From: Dolomitihabitans soli
GTDB taxonomy: Bacteria; Actinomycetota; Actinomycetes; Streptosporangiales; Streptosporangiaceae
Assembly (NCBI RefSeq): GCF_022213955.1
Contig: NZ_JAKNTW010000035.1
Location: 1-64,000, forward strand
Length of the DNA stretch: 64,000 nucleotides
Direction: 5' to 3'
Shown here piece by piece: positions 1 to 8,747 of the stretch; position 1 is the stretch's first letter; each line of letters opens with the position of its first letter. Under the pieces are notes generated by a model. The model ran no database searches and was not told where the DNA came from. It was given only the letters and a program-made list of their open reading frames with translations. The translations under genes and the position numbers were made by a program.

Positions 1-106
1 TAGCGGTGGGGAAACACCCGGTTACATTCCGAACCCGGAAGTTAAGCCCTCCAGCGCCGATGGTACTGCACCGGGGACGGTGTGGGAGAGTAGGTCACCG
101 CCGGAC
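1..106 (+). rRNA. rrf: 5S ribosomal RNA, 3' part (5' end lies outside the window)
   Basis: The first ~106 bases match the bacterial 5S rRNA core. The GAACCCGGAAGTTAAG block and the closing GGGAGAGTAGGTCACCGCC segment are both visible. Only roughly 10 bases of the 5' strand of helix I are missing, so the gene is cut by the window edge. It should be the last gene of an rRNA operon running into the window. The 3' end is placed at GGAC before the A-rich spacer and may be off by a few bases. Confidence 0.93.
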
Positions 107-137
107 AAACATTTGATGTTTGTCGTTGTTGGAAGTT

Positions 138-170
138 AGGCCTGTACGGTTTCCGTGCGGGCCTTCTTCT
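138..170 (+). terminator. Rho-independent terminator of the rRNA operon
   Basis: A 12-bp stem (138-149 with 153-164, two G-U type pairs) with a three-T loop is followed by TTCTTCT. It lies 31 bases after the 5S gene, as expected for the end of an rrn operon. Positions 171-368 downstream show no convincing gene or regulatory element. Confidence 0.8.
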
Positions 171-368
171 ATTTCTGGCTGCTTCCACGATTCAACTCTT
201 TGAGCACCCTTCGAGCAGGGGTTGTTCAAGTTCCTGAAGGGTTCGGTTTCGTGGCGGATGCCCAGGATCGGCAGGACTCGTTTGATGCAACGCGCGATCC
301 GATCCTCGTTTCCCAGGAAGCCCATCGGGGACACTCGTTGAACCCCGAAACCCGGTAGCGTCCAAGCC

Positions 369-746
369 ATGCCCGCCTTAGCGATCGCAGGCCTGATCCT
401 GCTCGCCATACTCGCCGTCTTCCAGATCGCCCTTGCTGCCGGAGCGCCCTTGGGCCGCTTCGCCTGGGGCGGCCGGCACGACGTGCTGCCTCGAAACCTG
501 CGGATCGGGAGCGTGGTCGCGGTCCCGATCTACGCTGTGTTCGCGCTGTTCCTACTGAGCAAAGCCGGCCTGGTGTCGATCATCGGCGAGCCGCTGTTGA
601 CGATCGGGATGTGGGTGATCGTGATTTACCTGGGGCTGGCTTCGGTGCTGAACCTGTTGTCGCGCAGCAAGTTCGAGCGCTCGGTGATGACACCGGTCGC
701 GCTGGTGATGGGGACGGTGTTCCTGGTGGTGACGTTGACCACGTAG
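369..746 (+). CDS. Small four-helix integral membrane protein, function unknown
   Basis: A 125-aa protein with four hydrophobic segments at about residues 4-25, 46-67, 76-97 and 105-123. The hydrophilic stretch between helices 1 and 2 carries a GRFAWGGRHD sequence. This layout is typical of small conserved actinobacterial membrane proteins of unknown function; no catalytic motif is visible. It stands alone, with the rRNA terminator upstream and a 400-base gap downstream. No good ribosome binding site precedes the ATG, so the start is less certain than the reading frame. Codon usage fits a real gene. Confidence 0.75.
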   Translation: MPALAIAGLILLAILAVFQIALAAGAPLGRFAWGGRHDVLPRNLRIGSVVAVPIYAVFALFLLSKAGLVSIIGEPLLTIGMWVIVIYLGLASVLNLLSRSKFERSVMTPVALVMGTVFLVVTLTT

Positions 747-1147
747 CAGCGGGCACGCTGGCGCGGTGTCGACGTTCGAGCCACTCCGCAACTTGCGACA
801 TCGCTCGAGCGGCTCCGATCGCCTTCGCCGACCGGTCGCCCACCTGGGCAGCGGTGGGTGACCGCCGAGAGCGGCTGGTGGCGGATCTGAGCGTCGCCAC
901 CTGAGCAGGTGGCGACGGATGCCGATCGCTTCTGAGCAATTCGCCGGCTGTGCCACTGCGCTGTGGGATGCGTGGCCGTGCTGCTTCCGTTTGGCGCCGT
1001 GGCCCATGGCATCGCCCAGTTGCCGGGTTGATCCCACCCCTGCCGCCTGACGCCGCCGTCTTACCTCGCCGTCATCCGTTCGAGACGTCAATCGATGGGC
1101 TATGGGGATGGGCGAGGCCGGGAGTGGGGAGTCAGTAGGGTTGGAGC
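747..1147. other. 400-base gap without a recognisable gene; contains a perfect hairpin
   Basis: Open frames exist on both strands but none has convincing coding character or a recognisable motif. The clear element is a perfect inverted repeat: a 10-bp stem (893-902 with 907-916) and a GAGC loop. No T-run follows, so it may be a weak or Rho-assisted terminator for the upstream membrane protein gene. The promoter of folC probably lies in the last 150 bases, but no clear -35/-10 pair was identified. Confidence 0.5.
893..916. terminator. Perfect 10-bp hairpin, possible terminator
   Basis: The arms GTCGCCACCT and AGGTGGCGAC are perfectly complementary around a 4-base loop. There is no T-tract on either side, so assignment as a terminator is tentative. 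Confidence 0.4.
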
Positions 1148-2464
1148 GTGGAATATCGTGCGGTGGAGAGCGCCATCATGGGACGCGGCGTGGAGTGGCA
1201 GTTCGATCCGACGCTGGACCGGATCGTCGCGTTGATGGATCTGCTCGGGTCGCCGCAGCGGGCGTTCCCCGTGGTGCACATCGCGGGCACCAACGGGAAG
1301 ACGAGCACGGCGCGACTGGTCGAGACGCTGCTGTCGGAGCGCAACCTCCGGGTGGGGCGATACACGAGTCCGCACCTGGCCTCGATTCGTGAGCGGATCT
1401 CCGTCGACGGCGAACCGCTCAGCGAGGAACGCTTCGTCGAGGTCTACCAGGACGTCGCGCCGTACCTGGAGATGATCGACAAGCAGGTCGGCAAGCTGTC
1501 GTTCTTCGAGACGCTGACCGCCATGGCGTTCGCGGCGTTCGCCGACGCGCCTGTCGACGTCGCGGTGATCGAGACCGGGATGGGCGGCACGTGGGACGCG
1601 ACGAACGTGGCCGACGGCACCGTCGCGGTGATCACACCGATCTCCCTTGACCACACCGACTATCTCGGCGCGGACGTCGAGACGATCGCGGTGGAGAAGG
1701 CCGGCATCATCAAGCCGGCCGCGACCGTGGTGCTGGCGCAGCAGGAGCTGTCGGTGGCCGAGGTGCTCATGCAGCGGGCGGCCGAGACCGAGGCCGTGGT
1801 CGCGCGTGAGGGCCTGGAGTTCGGGGTGCTGGCCAGAGAGGTCGCGCTGGGTGGCCAGATGTTGCGACTCAAGGGCCTCAAGGGCGTCTACGAGGAGATC
1901 TTCCTGCCGATGTACGGCGAGCACCAGGCGAACAACGCCGTCTGCGCCCTGGCGGCCGTCGAGATCCTCAGCGCGGGAGGGGATCCGCTCGCCGAGGACA
2001 TGGTGCGGCAGGCGTTCGCGAAGGCCACGTCACCGGGGCGGCTGGAGATCGTCCGCCGGGGACCCACGGTGCTGGCGGACGCGGCGCACAACCCGGCCGG
2101 CATGATCGCCACGATCGAGGGGCTACAGGAGTCGTTCGACTTCACCACCCTGGTCGGGGTGGTGGCCGTGATGGCCGACAAGGATGTTCACAGCCTGCTG
2201 GAACTGCTGGAGCCGGTGCTGGCCGAGGTTGTGGTCACCCGTAACTCCTCGCCCCGTTCGATGAGCCCGGCGGAGCTGGCGGAGGTGGCGGAGGGGCTGT
2301 TCGGCGCCGAGCGGGTCACGGTCGCCGAGCGGCTGGACGAGGCGATCGACCTGGCTGTGGGGCTGGCCGACGCGGCGGGCGAGTTCGGCTCCGGGGTATT
2401 GATCACCGGGTCGGTGGTGACGGCGGGCGACGCGCGGTTCCTGCTGCACGCGGAAGGCGTCTAG
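1148..2464 (+). CDS. folC: Bifunctional folylpolyglutamate synthase / dihydrofolate synthase
   Basis: A Mur-ligase-type ATP-dependent enzyme (438 aa) that joins L-glutamate to dihydropteroate and extends folate polyglutamate tails in the cytoplasm. The P-loop GTNGKTS is at residues 47-53 (Lys51). Next come YTSPHL, the ETGMGG loop, LDHTDYLG and the AHNP motif of the C-terminal glutamate ligase domain. The length is normal for the family. The frame opens with GTG at 1148; a later ATG (residue 11) is a possible alternative start. The next gene (DUF4233) begins nine bases after the stop, the usual actinobacterial arrangement. In many relatives valS precedes folC; here an rRNA operon and a membrane protein gene lie upstream. 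Confidence 0.96.
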   Translation: MEYRAVESAIMGRGVEWQFDPTLDRIVALMDLLGSPQRAFPVVHIAGTNGKTSTARLVETLLSERNLRVGRYTSPHLASIRERISVDGEPLSEERFVEVYQDVAPYLEMIDKQVGKLSFFETLTAMAFAAFADAPVDVAVIETGMGGTWDATNVADGTVAVITPISLDHTDYLGADVETIAVEKAGIIKPAATVVLAQQELSVAEVLMQRAAETEAVVAREGLEFGVLAREVALGGQMLRLKGLKGVYEEIFLPMYGEHQANNAVCALAAVEILSAGGDPLAEDMVRQAFAKATSPGRLEIVRRGPTVLADAAHNPAGMIATIEGLQESFDFTTLVGVVAVMADKDVHSLLELLEPVLAEVVVTRNSSPRSMSPAELAEVAEGLFGAERVTVAERLDEAIDLAVGLADAAGEFGSGVLITGSVVTAGDARFLLHAEGV

Positions 2465-2473
2465 GGGGAGTTC

Positions 2474-2815
2474 ATGATGTTCGAGGTGACGCCCGGCATG
2501 CGGCGGTTGTGTGCCACGGTGCTCGGCATGGAGGCCGTGGTGGTCGCCCTGATCACACCGGTGGCGATCAATCTGTACGGGGTCGCGCCCGGTACCGCGG
2601 TGGCGGTCGGGGTCGGTCTGGCCGTCGCCTGCGTGCTGATCGCGGGCATGCTGAAAAGGCCCTTTTCGTACCTCGCCGGAAGTTTGCTCCAGGTGCTCGT
2701 GATCGCCACGGGTTTCCTGGTCTTCCCGATGTTCTTCCTTGGAGTGATCTTTGCGGCGCTGTGGATAACGGCCATATTCGTCGCTCGCCGTGTCGAAGGC
2801 GTGACTTCGCGCTAA
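2474..2815 (+). CDS. DUF4233 family membrane protein
   Basis: A 113-aa protein with hydrophobic helices at about residues 18-35, 42-58, 65-85 and 85-104, and an Arg-rich C-terminus. In sequence and position it matches the DUF4233 proteins found directly after folC in actinobacteria. No biochemical role is established. A GGGGGAG ribosome binding site lies seven bases before the first ATG; a second ATG follows at once (2477). It is almost certainly co-transcribed with folC. Confidence 0.85.
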   Translation: MMFEVTPGMRRLCATVLGMEAVVVALITPVAINLYGVAPGTAVAVGVGLAVACVLIAGMLKRPFSYLAGSLLQVLVIATGFLVFPMFFLGVIFAALWITAIFVARRVEGVTSR

Positions 2816-2826
2816 AGTCGGCGGAC

Positions 2827-4839
2827 ATGGCCGTCCCCCCAACTCAACCGTCCCAGGCGGTGACTGCCGCCCCCGCGGGGCTGGCCCGTGCCCTGCGGAT
2901 TCCGTGGGCGCACGACGTCATCCTCGGGCTGCTCATCGTCGCGGTGCTGCCGCTGGCGATCGTCGCGATTCCCAACACCATCTCGGTGGTGGCCGCGCTC
3001 TTGCCGCCCCATGTCTTACCGACCGACATGGTCAGGGCACACGGGCTCGCGCTACCGGCGATGATGGTGACGGTTCCGCTCGCCGCAGTGGTGATCCGGC
3101 GCCTCAAGGCCCCGCCGTTGCTGGTCGGCGGGCTGACCCTGCTCGCTCTCGCCGACATCGCCGGCGGCTTCGCCGACTCGGTGTTCATGGTCGGAGCCCT
3201 GCGGGTGGCGCACGGCGTGGGCGCGGGCCTGTTGATTCCCGCCACACTGGTGGCCGTGTGGGGCCGTGCCCCGCAGCTGAAGGCCGTGTGGGCCGCCATG
3301 CTGGCGATCAGCATGGTCTCCGCGCAGGCGCTCGCCCTGTGGCCGCTCGACGACGTGGACACCTGGCGCGTGACCCTCCAGCCCTATCCCATGCTCACCG
3401 GCATCGCCCTCGCTCTCGCCGCCGTCTACCTGGTGGTGTGGCTGTCCGGTGGCGAGGGCGACTCCGGCCACGAGCCGGCGGCGGCCGAGCGAGGGCGGCT
3501 GCTGCTCGCCGCCGTGCCCGCCGCCGTGATCGGGGTGGTCGCGCTCGGCGCCACCTTCGACTGGGCGCCCGACGTCGTGTCGATCGCCGCCCTGGTGTCC
3601 TTGGTCACCCTGCTGGGCTTGGCCGCGACCGGCACGTTCGACGGTGTGGCGGGCCGTACGACCGCGTTCACGATGGTGGCCGTCGGGGTCGTGATCCTGC
3701 CGACCTCCGCACAGGTCACGAACATGGAGCTCGGTGGTCTCGGCGGGCCCGGTCTGTCCGGGCTCTGGCTCCCGTTCGCGCTGGCCGGGCTCGCGGGGCT
3801 GGTCGTCGCCGTGTCGGCCGCCCGCGCCGGGCAGGCGTCGATGTCGCGTCTCGGGGCCGCCGGGCTGCTCACGGTGGTCGTGGGCCTGTGCGCGGTGCGT
3901 CTGCTGGTGCCGGCGGAGGGCGGGATGACGCTGCTGGTGCCGTACGGGCTGCTCGCCGCCGGTGCGGCCGTGGCGCTGGTCGCCGCCCTGCGGACGACCG
4001 GGGTCGGTGCGGCGCTGTTCGCGTTGTCGCTCTGCTTCCCCGCGATGCTGGCGGGCTTCCTCCTGGGCAGCGGCTTCCAGCTGTCCGGCCTGCGCGCCGC
4101 GACCACGCCGCAGGCCCTGGTCGACGCGCTCGTCTCGGCGATGTGGGTGTGGGCGCTGGCGGCCGGCTTCCTGGTCGTCCTGGTGATCGTGCTGGGCGCG
4201 TTGCTGGCCCGCCGTCGCCCCGCGAGGCCGGGTACGGCAGGCGAGGCAGGCGGCGTGGCCGGCTCGGACGGCGAAGTCGCAGCCGCCGTGCTGTCCGGTG
4301 CTGAGTCGCGGCCGGTGGCGCCGTCCGACGGCAGGACGTGGCCGGTGGTGCCGTCCGGTGGCGAGTCGCAGACCGCCACGGTGGCCGAGGACGGATGGCG
4401 GCGAGCCGCAGAGCCTGGGGGGAACGAGCCGGAGGCGGTCCCGACGTCCCAGGGCGAGCCCCGGCGGGGCGCGTCGTTCGAGGGCAGGTCGTGGCCGTCG
4501 GTGCCGTCTGGCGGGGAGTCGCCGCGGGTCGCCGGCTCCGAGGATGAGCTGCGGCGGGGCGTGCCATTTGAGGGCGCGTCGGCGCCGTCCGGCGGGGAGC
4601 CGTGGCGGGGTGTGTCGTTCGAGGGCACGTCGTGGCCGTCGGTGCCGTCTGGCGGGGAGTCGCCGCGGGTCGCCGCGTCCGAGGATGAGCCGCAGCCGAT
4701 CGTGCCGCCGATGCGTGTGGGGGAGGACGTCCCGGCGGAGGAGGCGGAGCCGCCTGCGGAGCCGCCACCGGTGTCTCCGCCGCCGTCTCCGCAGGTGCCG
4801 CCGCCGACACCCTCGCCCGAAAGCCCGAAGGACGACTGA
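2827..4839 (+). CDS. MFS-like polytopic membrane protein with a repetitive acidic/proline-rich C-terminal tail
   Basis: A 670-aa protein. Residues ~25-465 form about 12-14 hydrophobic helices with an MFS-type organisation (for example the GGLTLLALADIAGGF segment in the N-terminal half), suggesting a transporter-like protein; no substrate can be inferred. Residues ~470-670 are a hydrophilic, low-complexity cytoplasmic tail rich in Ser, Gly, Glu and Pro, with a 47-aa near-duplication built on PSGGESPRVA..SEDE and a Pro-Pro-rich end. The open frame extends upstream, but those residues lack coding character. ATG 2827, 11 bases after the DUF4233 stop, gives the proper N-terminus. It precedes ndk. 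Confidence 0.75.
   Translation: MAVPPTQPSQAVTAAPAGLARALRIPWAHDVILGLLIVAVLPLAIVAIPNTISVVAALLPPHVLPTDMVRAHGLALPAMMVTVPLAAVVIRRLKAPPLLVGGLTLLALADIAGGFADSVFMVGALRVAHGVGAGLLIPATLVAVWGRAPQLKAVWAAMLAISMVSAQALALWPLDDVDTWRVTLQPYPMLTGIALALAAVYLVVWLSGGEGDSGHEPAAAERGRLLLAAVPAAVIGVVALGATFDWAPDVVSIAALVSLVTLLGLAATGTFDGVAGRTTAFTMVAVGVVILPTSAQVTNMELGGLGGPGLSGLWLPFALAGLAGLVVAVSAARAGQASMSRLGAAGLLTVVVGLCAVRLLVPAEGGMTLLVPYGLLAAGAAVALVAALRTTGVGAALFALSLCFPAMLAGFLLGSGFQLSGLRAATTPQALVDALVSAMWVWALAAGFLVVLVIVLGALLARRRPARPGTAGEAGGVAGSDGEVAAAVLSGAESRPVAPSDGRTWPVVPSGGESQTATVAEDGWRRAAEPGGNEPEAVPTSQGEPRRGASFEGRSWPSVPSGGESPRVAGSEDELRRGVPFEGASAPSGGEPWRGVSFEGTSWPSVPSGGESPRVAASEDEPQPIVPPMRVGEDVPAEEAEPPAEPPPVSPPPSPQVPPPTPSPESPKDD
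4473..4690 (+). repeat. 141-nt imperfect tandem duplication in the tail of the MFS-like gene
   Basis: The segment starting GTCGTTCGAGGGCA at 4473 recurs at 4614, an offset of 141 bases (47 codons, in frame). About 75 bases of the second copy are present and nearly identical to the first. The repeat keeps the reading frame and lies wholly in the hydrophilic C-terminal tail. Confidence 0.85.
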
Positions 4840-4948
4840 CACACGGGGGGTGACCGGCGTCGAGCACGGCGAATCCCGGCGGGGACGGTAAGCTTCGCCG
4901 CGTTCACCCGCTTACCGCGAGACATTCCATGTTCGAAGGAGAACTTCA

Positions 4949-5359
4949 GTGTCCGAGCGCACTCTTGTCCTGATCAAGCCCGACGGCGTGGCGCGCGGGC
5001 TCGTCGGCGACGTGATCGCCCGCGTCGAGCGCAAGGGCCTCAAGCTCGTGGCGATGGACCTGCGCACCCTGGACGCCGACACCGCCAAGGCCCACTACGC
5101 CGAGCACGCGGAGAAGCCGTTCTTCGGCGAGCTGGTCGAGTTCATCACCTCGGGGCCCCTGGTGGCCATGGTCCTCGAAGGCCCGCGCGCCATCGAGGCG
5201 TTCCGCGCCCTCGCGGGCGCCACCGACCCGGTGAAGTCCGCCCCCGGCACCATCCGCGGCGACCACGCTCTGGAGATCGGCGAGAACATCGTGCACGGCT
5301 CCGACTCCCTCGAGTCGGCCGCGCGCGAGGTCAAGATCTTTTTCCCTGACCGTTTCTGA
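4949..5359 (+). CDS. ndk: Nucleoside-diphosphate kinase
   Basis: A 136-aa cytoplasmic enzyme that transfers the gamma-phosphate of ATP to nucleoside diphosphates through a phosphohistidine. The N-terminal KPDGV motif and the active-site NIVHGSDS motif (catalytic His116) are intact, and the length is that of a standard bacterial NDK. The GTG start at 4949 is supported by a GAAGGAGA ribosome binding site. Upstream is an inverted repeat (4886-4893 with 4910-4917) that may belong to its leader. A strong terminator follows, so ndk ends its transcription unit. Confidence 0.98.
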   Translation: MSERTLVLIKPDGVARGLVGDVIARVERKGLKLVAMDLRTLDADTAKAHYAEHAEKPFFGELVEFITSGPLVAMVLEGPRAIEAFRALAGATDPVKSAPGTIRGDHALEIGENIVHGSDSLESAAREVKIFFPDRF

Positions 5360-5373
5360 ACGCACGTGCGGAC

Positions 5374-5410
5374 GAGGGGCGCCGGGTATCCCGGCGCCCC
5401 TCGCTGTTTG
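5374..5410 (+). terminator. Rho-independent terminator after ndk
   Basis: A perfect 13-bp GC-rich stem (5374-5386 with 5390-5402) with a TAT loop is followed by GCTGTTTG. It starts 14 bases after the ndk stop codon. Confidence 0.9.
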
Positions 5411-5451
5411 TGCCAGGGCTGTTCGTGCCGGGGTGGTTCGTGCCGGGGTGG
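5407..5451. repeat. 15-nt tandem repeat (3 copies) behind the ndk terminator
   Basis: Units at 5407-5421, 5422-5436 and 5437-5451; the last two are identical (TTCGTGCCGGGGTGG) and the first differs at three positions. The array begins in the terminator tail. Confidence 0.8.
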
Positions 5452-5655
5452 GTGCGTCCGCGCAGCCGCAGACACCTGGCGTGCTGATGCCGGGTGACGT
5501 GGCGGTGGGGCCGCGCGGCACGGGGGTGATCTGAGGAGGGGAAGATTTTTGGGGGGCCGGGGGGCTCTTTGGGGGCACGGGTGGGTACGTCACGTTACGA
5601 TTCGAATGCGGTGCGTTACTGGACGCGACGACGACGTATGGAAGGCCCCTTCGCC

Positions 5656-6687
5656 ATGGGTAGCAAGCTCGCTTTTCTCGGCCGTGACATGGCGGTGGAC
5701 CTAGGTACGGCGAACACCCTGGTCTACGTGCGTGGCAGGGGAATCGTGCTCAACGAACCCTCGGTCGTCGCGATCAACACCACCAGCGGGAAGATCGTCG
5801 CAGTCGGCATCGAAGCGAAACGTATGATCGGCCGCACCCCGGGCAACATCATCGCGATCCGGCCGCTGAAGGACGGCGTGATCGCCGACTTCGAGGTGAC
5901 CGAGCGGATGCTCCGCTACTTCATCCAGCGGGTGCACAAGCGACGCCATTTCGCCAAGCCGCGCATCATCATCGCGGTTCCCAGCGGCATCACCGGCGTG
6001 GAGCAGCGTGCGGTGAAAGAGGCGGGATACCAGGCGGGCGCGCGGAAGGTCTACATCATCGAGGAGCCGATGGCGGCGGCGATCGGCGCGGGGCTTCCGG
6101 TGCACGAGCCGACCGGCAACATGGTCGTCGACATCGGAGGCGGCACCACCGAGGTGGCGATCATCTCGATGGGCGGCGTCGTCGCCAGTCAGTCGATCAG
6201 GGTCGGCGGCGACGAACTCGATCAGACGATCATCACCTTCGCCAAGAAGGAATACTCCCTGATGCTCGGTGAGCGCACCGCCGAGGAGATCAAGATGGCG
6301 ATCGGGTCCGCCTGTGCGATAGAGGACGAGAGCCACGCGGAGGTCCGGGGACGTGACCTGGTCAGCGGGCTGCCCAAGACGATCGTGATCTCCGCCCACG
6401 AGATCCGTAAGGCCACCGAGGAGCCGATCAACGCGATCGTCGACGCGGTCAAGACCACACTCGACAAGTGCCCTCCCGAGCTGTCCGGCGATCTGATGGA
6501 CCGGGGCATCGCCCTCACCGGCGGTGGCGCGCTGATCAAAGGTATGGACGAGCGGCTGAGGGACGAGACGGGCATGCCTGTCCATCTGGTGGACAACGCC
6601 CTCGACTCGGTCGCGCTCGGCTCGGGCAGATGCGTCGAGGAGTTCGAGGCGCTGCAGCAGGTGCTCATTCCGGAGTCCAGGCACTGA
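5656..6687 (+). CDS. mreB: Rod-shape-determining actin homologue MreB
   Basis: A 343-aa bacterial actin that forms membrane-associated filaments guiding cell-wall synthesis. The phosphate-1 loop LGTANTLVY, the [12 protein letters not shown] segment, the [10 protein letters not shown] phosphate-2 loop and the adenosine loop [10 protein letters not shown] are all present. The open frame extends 29 codons upstream, but ATG 5656 gives the usual MreB length and an N-terminus beginning close to the conserved [14 protein letters not shown] 5638 is an alternative. It is first in the operon mreB-mreC-mreD-mrdA-rodA, overlapping mreC by one base. In filamentous actinomycetes these proteins are linked mainly to spore-wall synthesis. 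Confidence 0.96.
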   Translation: MGSKLAFLGRDMAVDLGTANTLVYVRGRGIVLNEPSVVAINTTSGKIVAVGIEAKRMIGRTPGNIIAIRPLKDGVIADFEVTERMLRYFIQRVHKRRHFAKPRIIIAVPSGITGVEQRAVKEAGYQAGARKVYIIEEPMAAAIGAGLPVHEPTGNMVVDIGGGTTEVAIISMGGVVASQSIRVGGDELDQTIITFAKKEYSLMLGERTAEEIKMAIGSACAIEDESHAEVRGRDLVSGLPKTIVISAHEIRKATEEPINAIVDAVKTTLDKCPPELSGDLMDRGIALTGGGALIKGMDERLRDETGMPVHLVDNALDSVALGSGRCVEEFEALQQVLIPESRH

Positions 6688-8222
6688 TGCGGGACACGCG
6701 CCGGGCCCGGCTGATTCTGGGATTGCTGCTCGCCGCGGCGCTGGTGCTCATGACCGTGGACCACCGCGCGGGGCCGGGTTCACCGCTGGGCCCGCTGCGA
6801 GGGTTCGGCTCCACGGTGTTCGGTACGGCGGAGCAGGCCGTCACGAGTGTCACCCGTCCGGTCGGCGACCTCTTCAACGCTTTGGTCGGCGCGCCCGGCG
6901 CCCAGGGGCGTCTCAAGGAACTCCAGGCGGAGAACCAGCGGCTCAAGAGCCGGCTCGCGGAGGAACGGCTCGCCAAGGAGAACTCGGCCGAGTTGCGCAA
7001 GGTGCTCGGGGTCGCCGGGCTGGGGAGCTACACGATCGTGGCCGGGCGGGTCGTCGCCCGGCGTGGGCTGCCCGGATTCGAGGACACCGTCGAGATCGAC
7101 GCGGGATCCGTTGACGGGGTTCGCCCCGAGATGACCGTGCTCAACGGTGAGGGGCTGGTCGGGCGGGTCGTGCAGGTGGGCCCGACGACTTCGACGGTGC
7201 TGCTGCTGAGCGATCCCGCCTCATCCGCGGGGGCGAGGCTGGAGGGCGGCAACGAGGTGGGCGTGGTGAACGGCGTGGGAGAGTCCGGCCGCCTGGTGCG
7301 CCTGCGGCTGCTCGACCCCACGGCCGCGCTCATGGCGGGCACCCGGATCGTCAGCTTCGGCTCCCAGCGTGGCGCGCCGTACGTGCCGGGGGTGCCGATC
7401 GGGGTCATCGAGCGGGTCGAGTCCACGCCCGGCGAGCTGACCCGGGTCGCCTACGCGCGGCCGTTCGCGGATCTGACCGCGCTCGACGTGGTCGGGGTCG
7501 TGGTGCGGGCACCCGCCAGGGATCCCCGCGACGCCGTGCTGCCCCGTTCGCCGCGTGCCGCCGCGGAGACGCGGGCTCGCATGGAGGGCGCCAAGGACAA
7601 GGACGGCACGCCCAAGGCGGAGGCGGGCGAGGGCCGGCCACCTGCGGGCCGGACAGATGGCGGGGAGGCCGTCGAGGACCAGGCCCGGGGACGTGAGGTC
7701 GGTAATCGGGGAGCCCGTGGCTTCGAGGCGCGCGATCGTGAGGCGGTCGAGGGTCAGGCAGGCGGTGGCGAGGCGGTTGAGGAGCAGGTTCGGGGTCGTG
7801 GGGTGCGTGATGGTGTGGTGGGTGTTCGGGGTGGTCGTGGTCGTGAGGTGCGTGATCGTGGGGTGATCGAGGGCCGGGTGGATGGCGGGGTGGTGGTTGA
7901 GGAGCAGGTTCGGGGTCGTGGGGTGCGTGATGGTGCGGCGGGTGATCGGGGTGGTCGTGGTCGTGAGGCGCGTGATCGTGGGGTGATCGAGGGCCGGGTG
8001 GATGGCGGGGTGGTGGTTGAGGAGCAGGTCCGGGGTCGTGGGGTGCGTGATGGTGCGGCGGGTGATCGGGGGGCCCGTGATGGTGTGGGGCGTGGCGGCG
8101 CGGGGCGGGAGTTCGGCCTGCGGGACGGTGAAGGGCTGCAGATGATCACGCGTCCGCCGCGCCGGGGAGAGGGCCGGGATGGGCGGGGCGCGGGGGGCAC
8201 GCGGGCGGGGGAGCGGGAATGA
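6687..8222 (+). CDS. mreC: Cell-shape protein MreC with an unusual repetitive C-terminal extension
   Basis: Residues ~1-345 form a standard MreC: a short cytoplasmic start, one membrane helix (~9-25), a coiled coil around LKELQAENQRLKSRL (~75-105) and the beta-barrel region that bridges MreB to the periplasmic PBP2 machinery. The remaining ~165 residues, to residue 511, are a highly charged Gly/Arg/Val-rich extension with 40-aa tandem repeats, absent from typical MreC. The ATG overlaps the mreB stop by one base; the end overlaps mreD by four. The extension would face outside the membrane. Its composition suggests disorder rather than a folded domain. Confidence 0.93.
   Translation: MRDTRRARLILGLLLAAALVLMTVDHRAGPGSPLGPLRGFGSTVFGTAEQAVTSVTRPVGDLFNALVGAPGAQGRLKELQAENQRLKSRLAEERLAKENSAELRKVLGVAGLGSYTIVAGRVVARRGLPGFEDTVEIDAGSVDGVRPEMTVLNGEGLVGRVVQVGPTTSTVLLLSDPASSAGARLEGGNEVGVVNGVGESGRLVRLRLLDPTAALMAGTRIVSFGSQRGAPYVPGVPIGVIERVESTPGELTRVAYARPFADLTALDVVGVVVRAPARDPRDAVLPRSPRAAAETRARMEGAKDKDGTPKAEAGEGRPPAGRTDGGEAVEDQARGREVGNRGARGFEARDREAVEGQAGGGEAVEEQVRGRGVRDGVVGVRGGRGREVRDRGVIEGRVDGGVVVEEQVRGRGVRDGAAGDRGGRGREARDRGVIEGRVDGGVVVEEQVRGRGVRDGAAGDRGARDGVGRGGAGREFGLRDGEGLQMITRPPRRGEGRDGRGAGGTRAGERE
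7779..8071 (+). repeat. 120-nt in-frame tandem repeat in the 3' part of mreC
   Basis: Units start at 7779, 7899 and 8019 (period exactly 120 nt, 40 codons). The second and third match almost base for base until the third breaks off near 8071. The first differs at several positions, for example GTG against GCG codons. Each unit encodes EEQVRGRGVRDG followed by Gly/Arg-rich residues. The T- and G-rich wobble positions look unlike the rest of mreC. Confidence 0.95.
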
Positions 8223-8734
8223 TGGTCGCCGCTTTGCTGGTCGCGGCGATGCTGTCGCAGGTGATCCTGGTGAACAGGGTGCCGTTGCCGTGGGACGCCG
8301 CGCCTGATCTGGTGCTGCTGGTGGTGATCGGGTGCGCGCTGGTCAGAGGGTCGGTGCGGGGGGCCGTGATCGGGTTCTGCGCGGGGTTGGCCGTCGATGT
8401 GCTGCCGCCGTCGGCGCACGTCGTGGGGCAGTACGCGCTGGTGTTCTGCGTGGTGGGGTTCGTGGCGGGGCGGGCGGCCGAGCGGTCGTCGTCGGCGACG
8501 GTGCCGGCCGCGATCGGGTGCGCCGTGCTCGGCCCGCTGCTCGCGGCGGTGGTGTCGATGCTGCTGGGCGATCCGCGGATCACGGTGGAGGCGATGGTCG
8601 CGACGGTGCCGCTGGCCGTCGTCTACAACCTGCTCGCCGCCCCGCTGGTGGTCTGGGGCGTGGGGCGGCTGCTGGGGCGGCGGCGGGAGCGTGCCGTACG
8701 GGTGTTCGGCGATCCGGCGCGGAGTCGTATGTGA
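8219..8734 (+). CDS. mreD: Rod-shape-determining membrane protein MreD
   Basis: A 171-aa integral membrane protein with about five hydrophobic helices and the GFCAGLAVDVLPP segment typical of actinobacterial MreD. It belongs to the elongation complex with MreC, RodA and PBP2. Translation is coupled to mreC through the ATGA overlap; a second ATG follows at 8222. Its position between mreC and mrdA supports the call. Confidence 0.92.
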   Translation: MMVAALLVAAMLSQVILVNRVPLPWDAAPDLVLLVVIGCALVRGSVRGAVIGFCAGLAVDVLPPSAHVVGQYALVFCVVGFVAGRAAERSSSATVPAAIGCAVLGPLLAAVVSMLLGDPRITVEAMVATVPLAVVYNLLAAPLVVWGVGRLLGRRRERAVRVFGDPARSRM

Positions 8735-8747
8735 GGGGGGCGGAGGC

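Noticed and set aside
95-409. 104-codon minus-strand frame over the 5S end and terminator
   Set aside because: It runs across the rRNA 3' end and its terminator, has no ribosome binding site and no recognisable domain.
3052-4842. Long minus-strand frames opposite the MFS-like gene and similar frames elsewhere
   Set aside because: In GC-rich DNA the antisense frame of a real gene stays open; the Arg/His/Pro-rich composition shows these are shadows.
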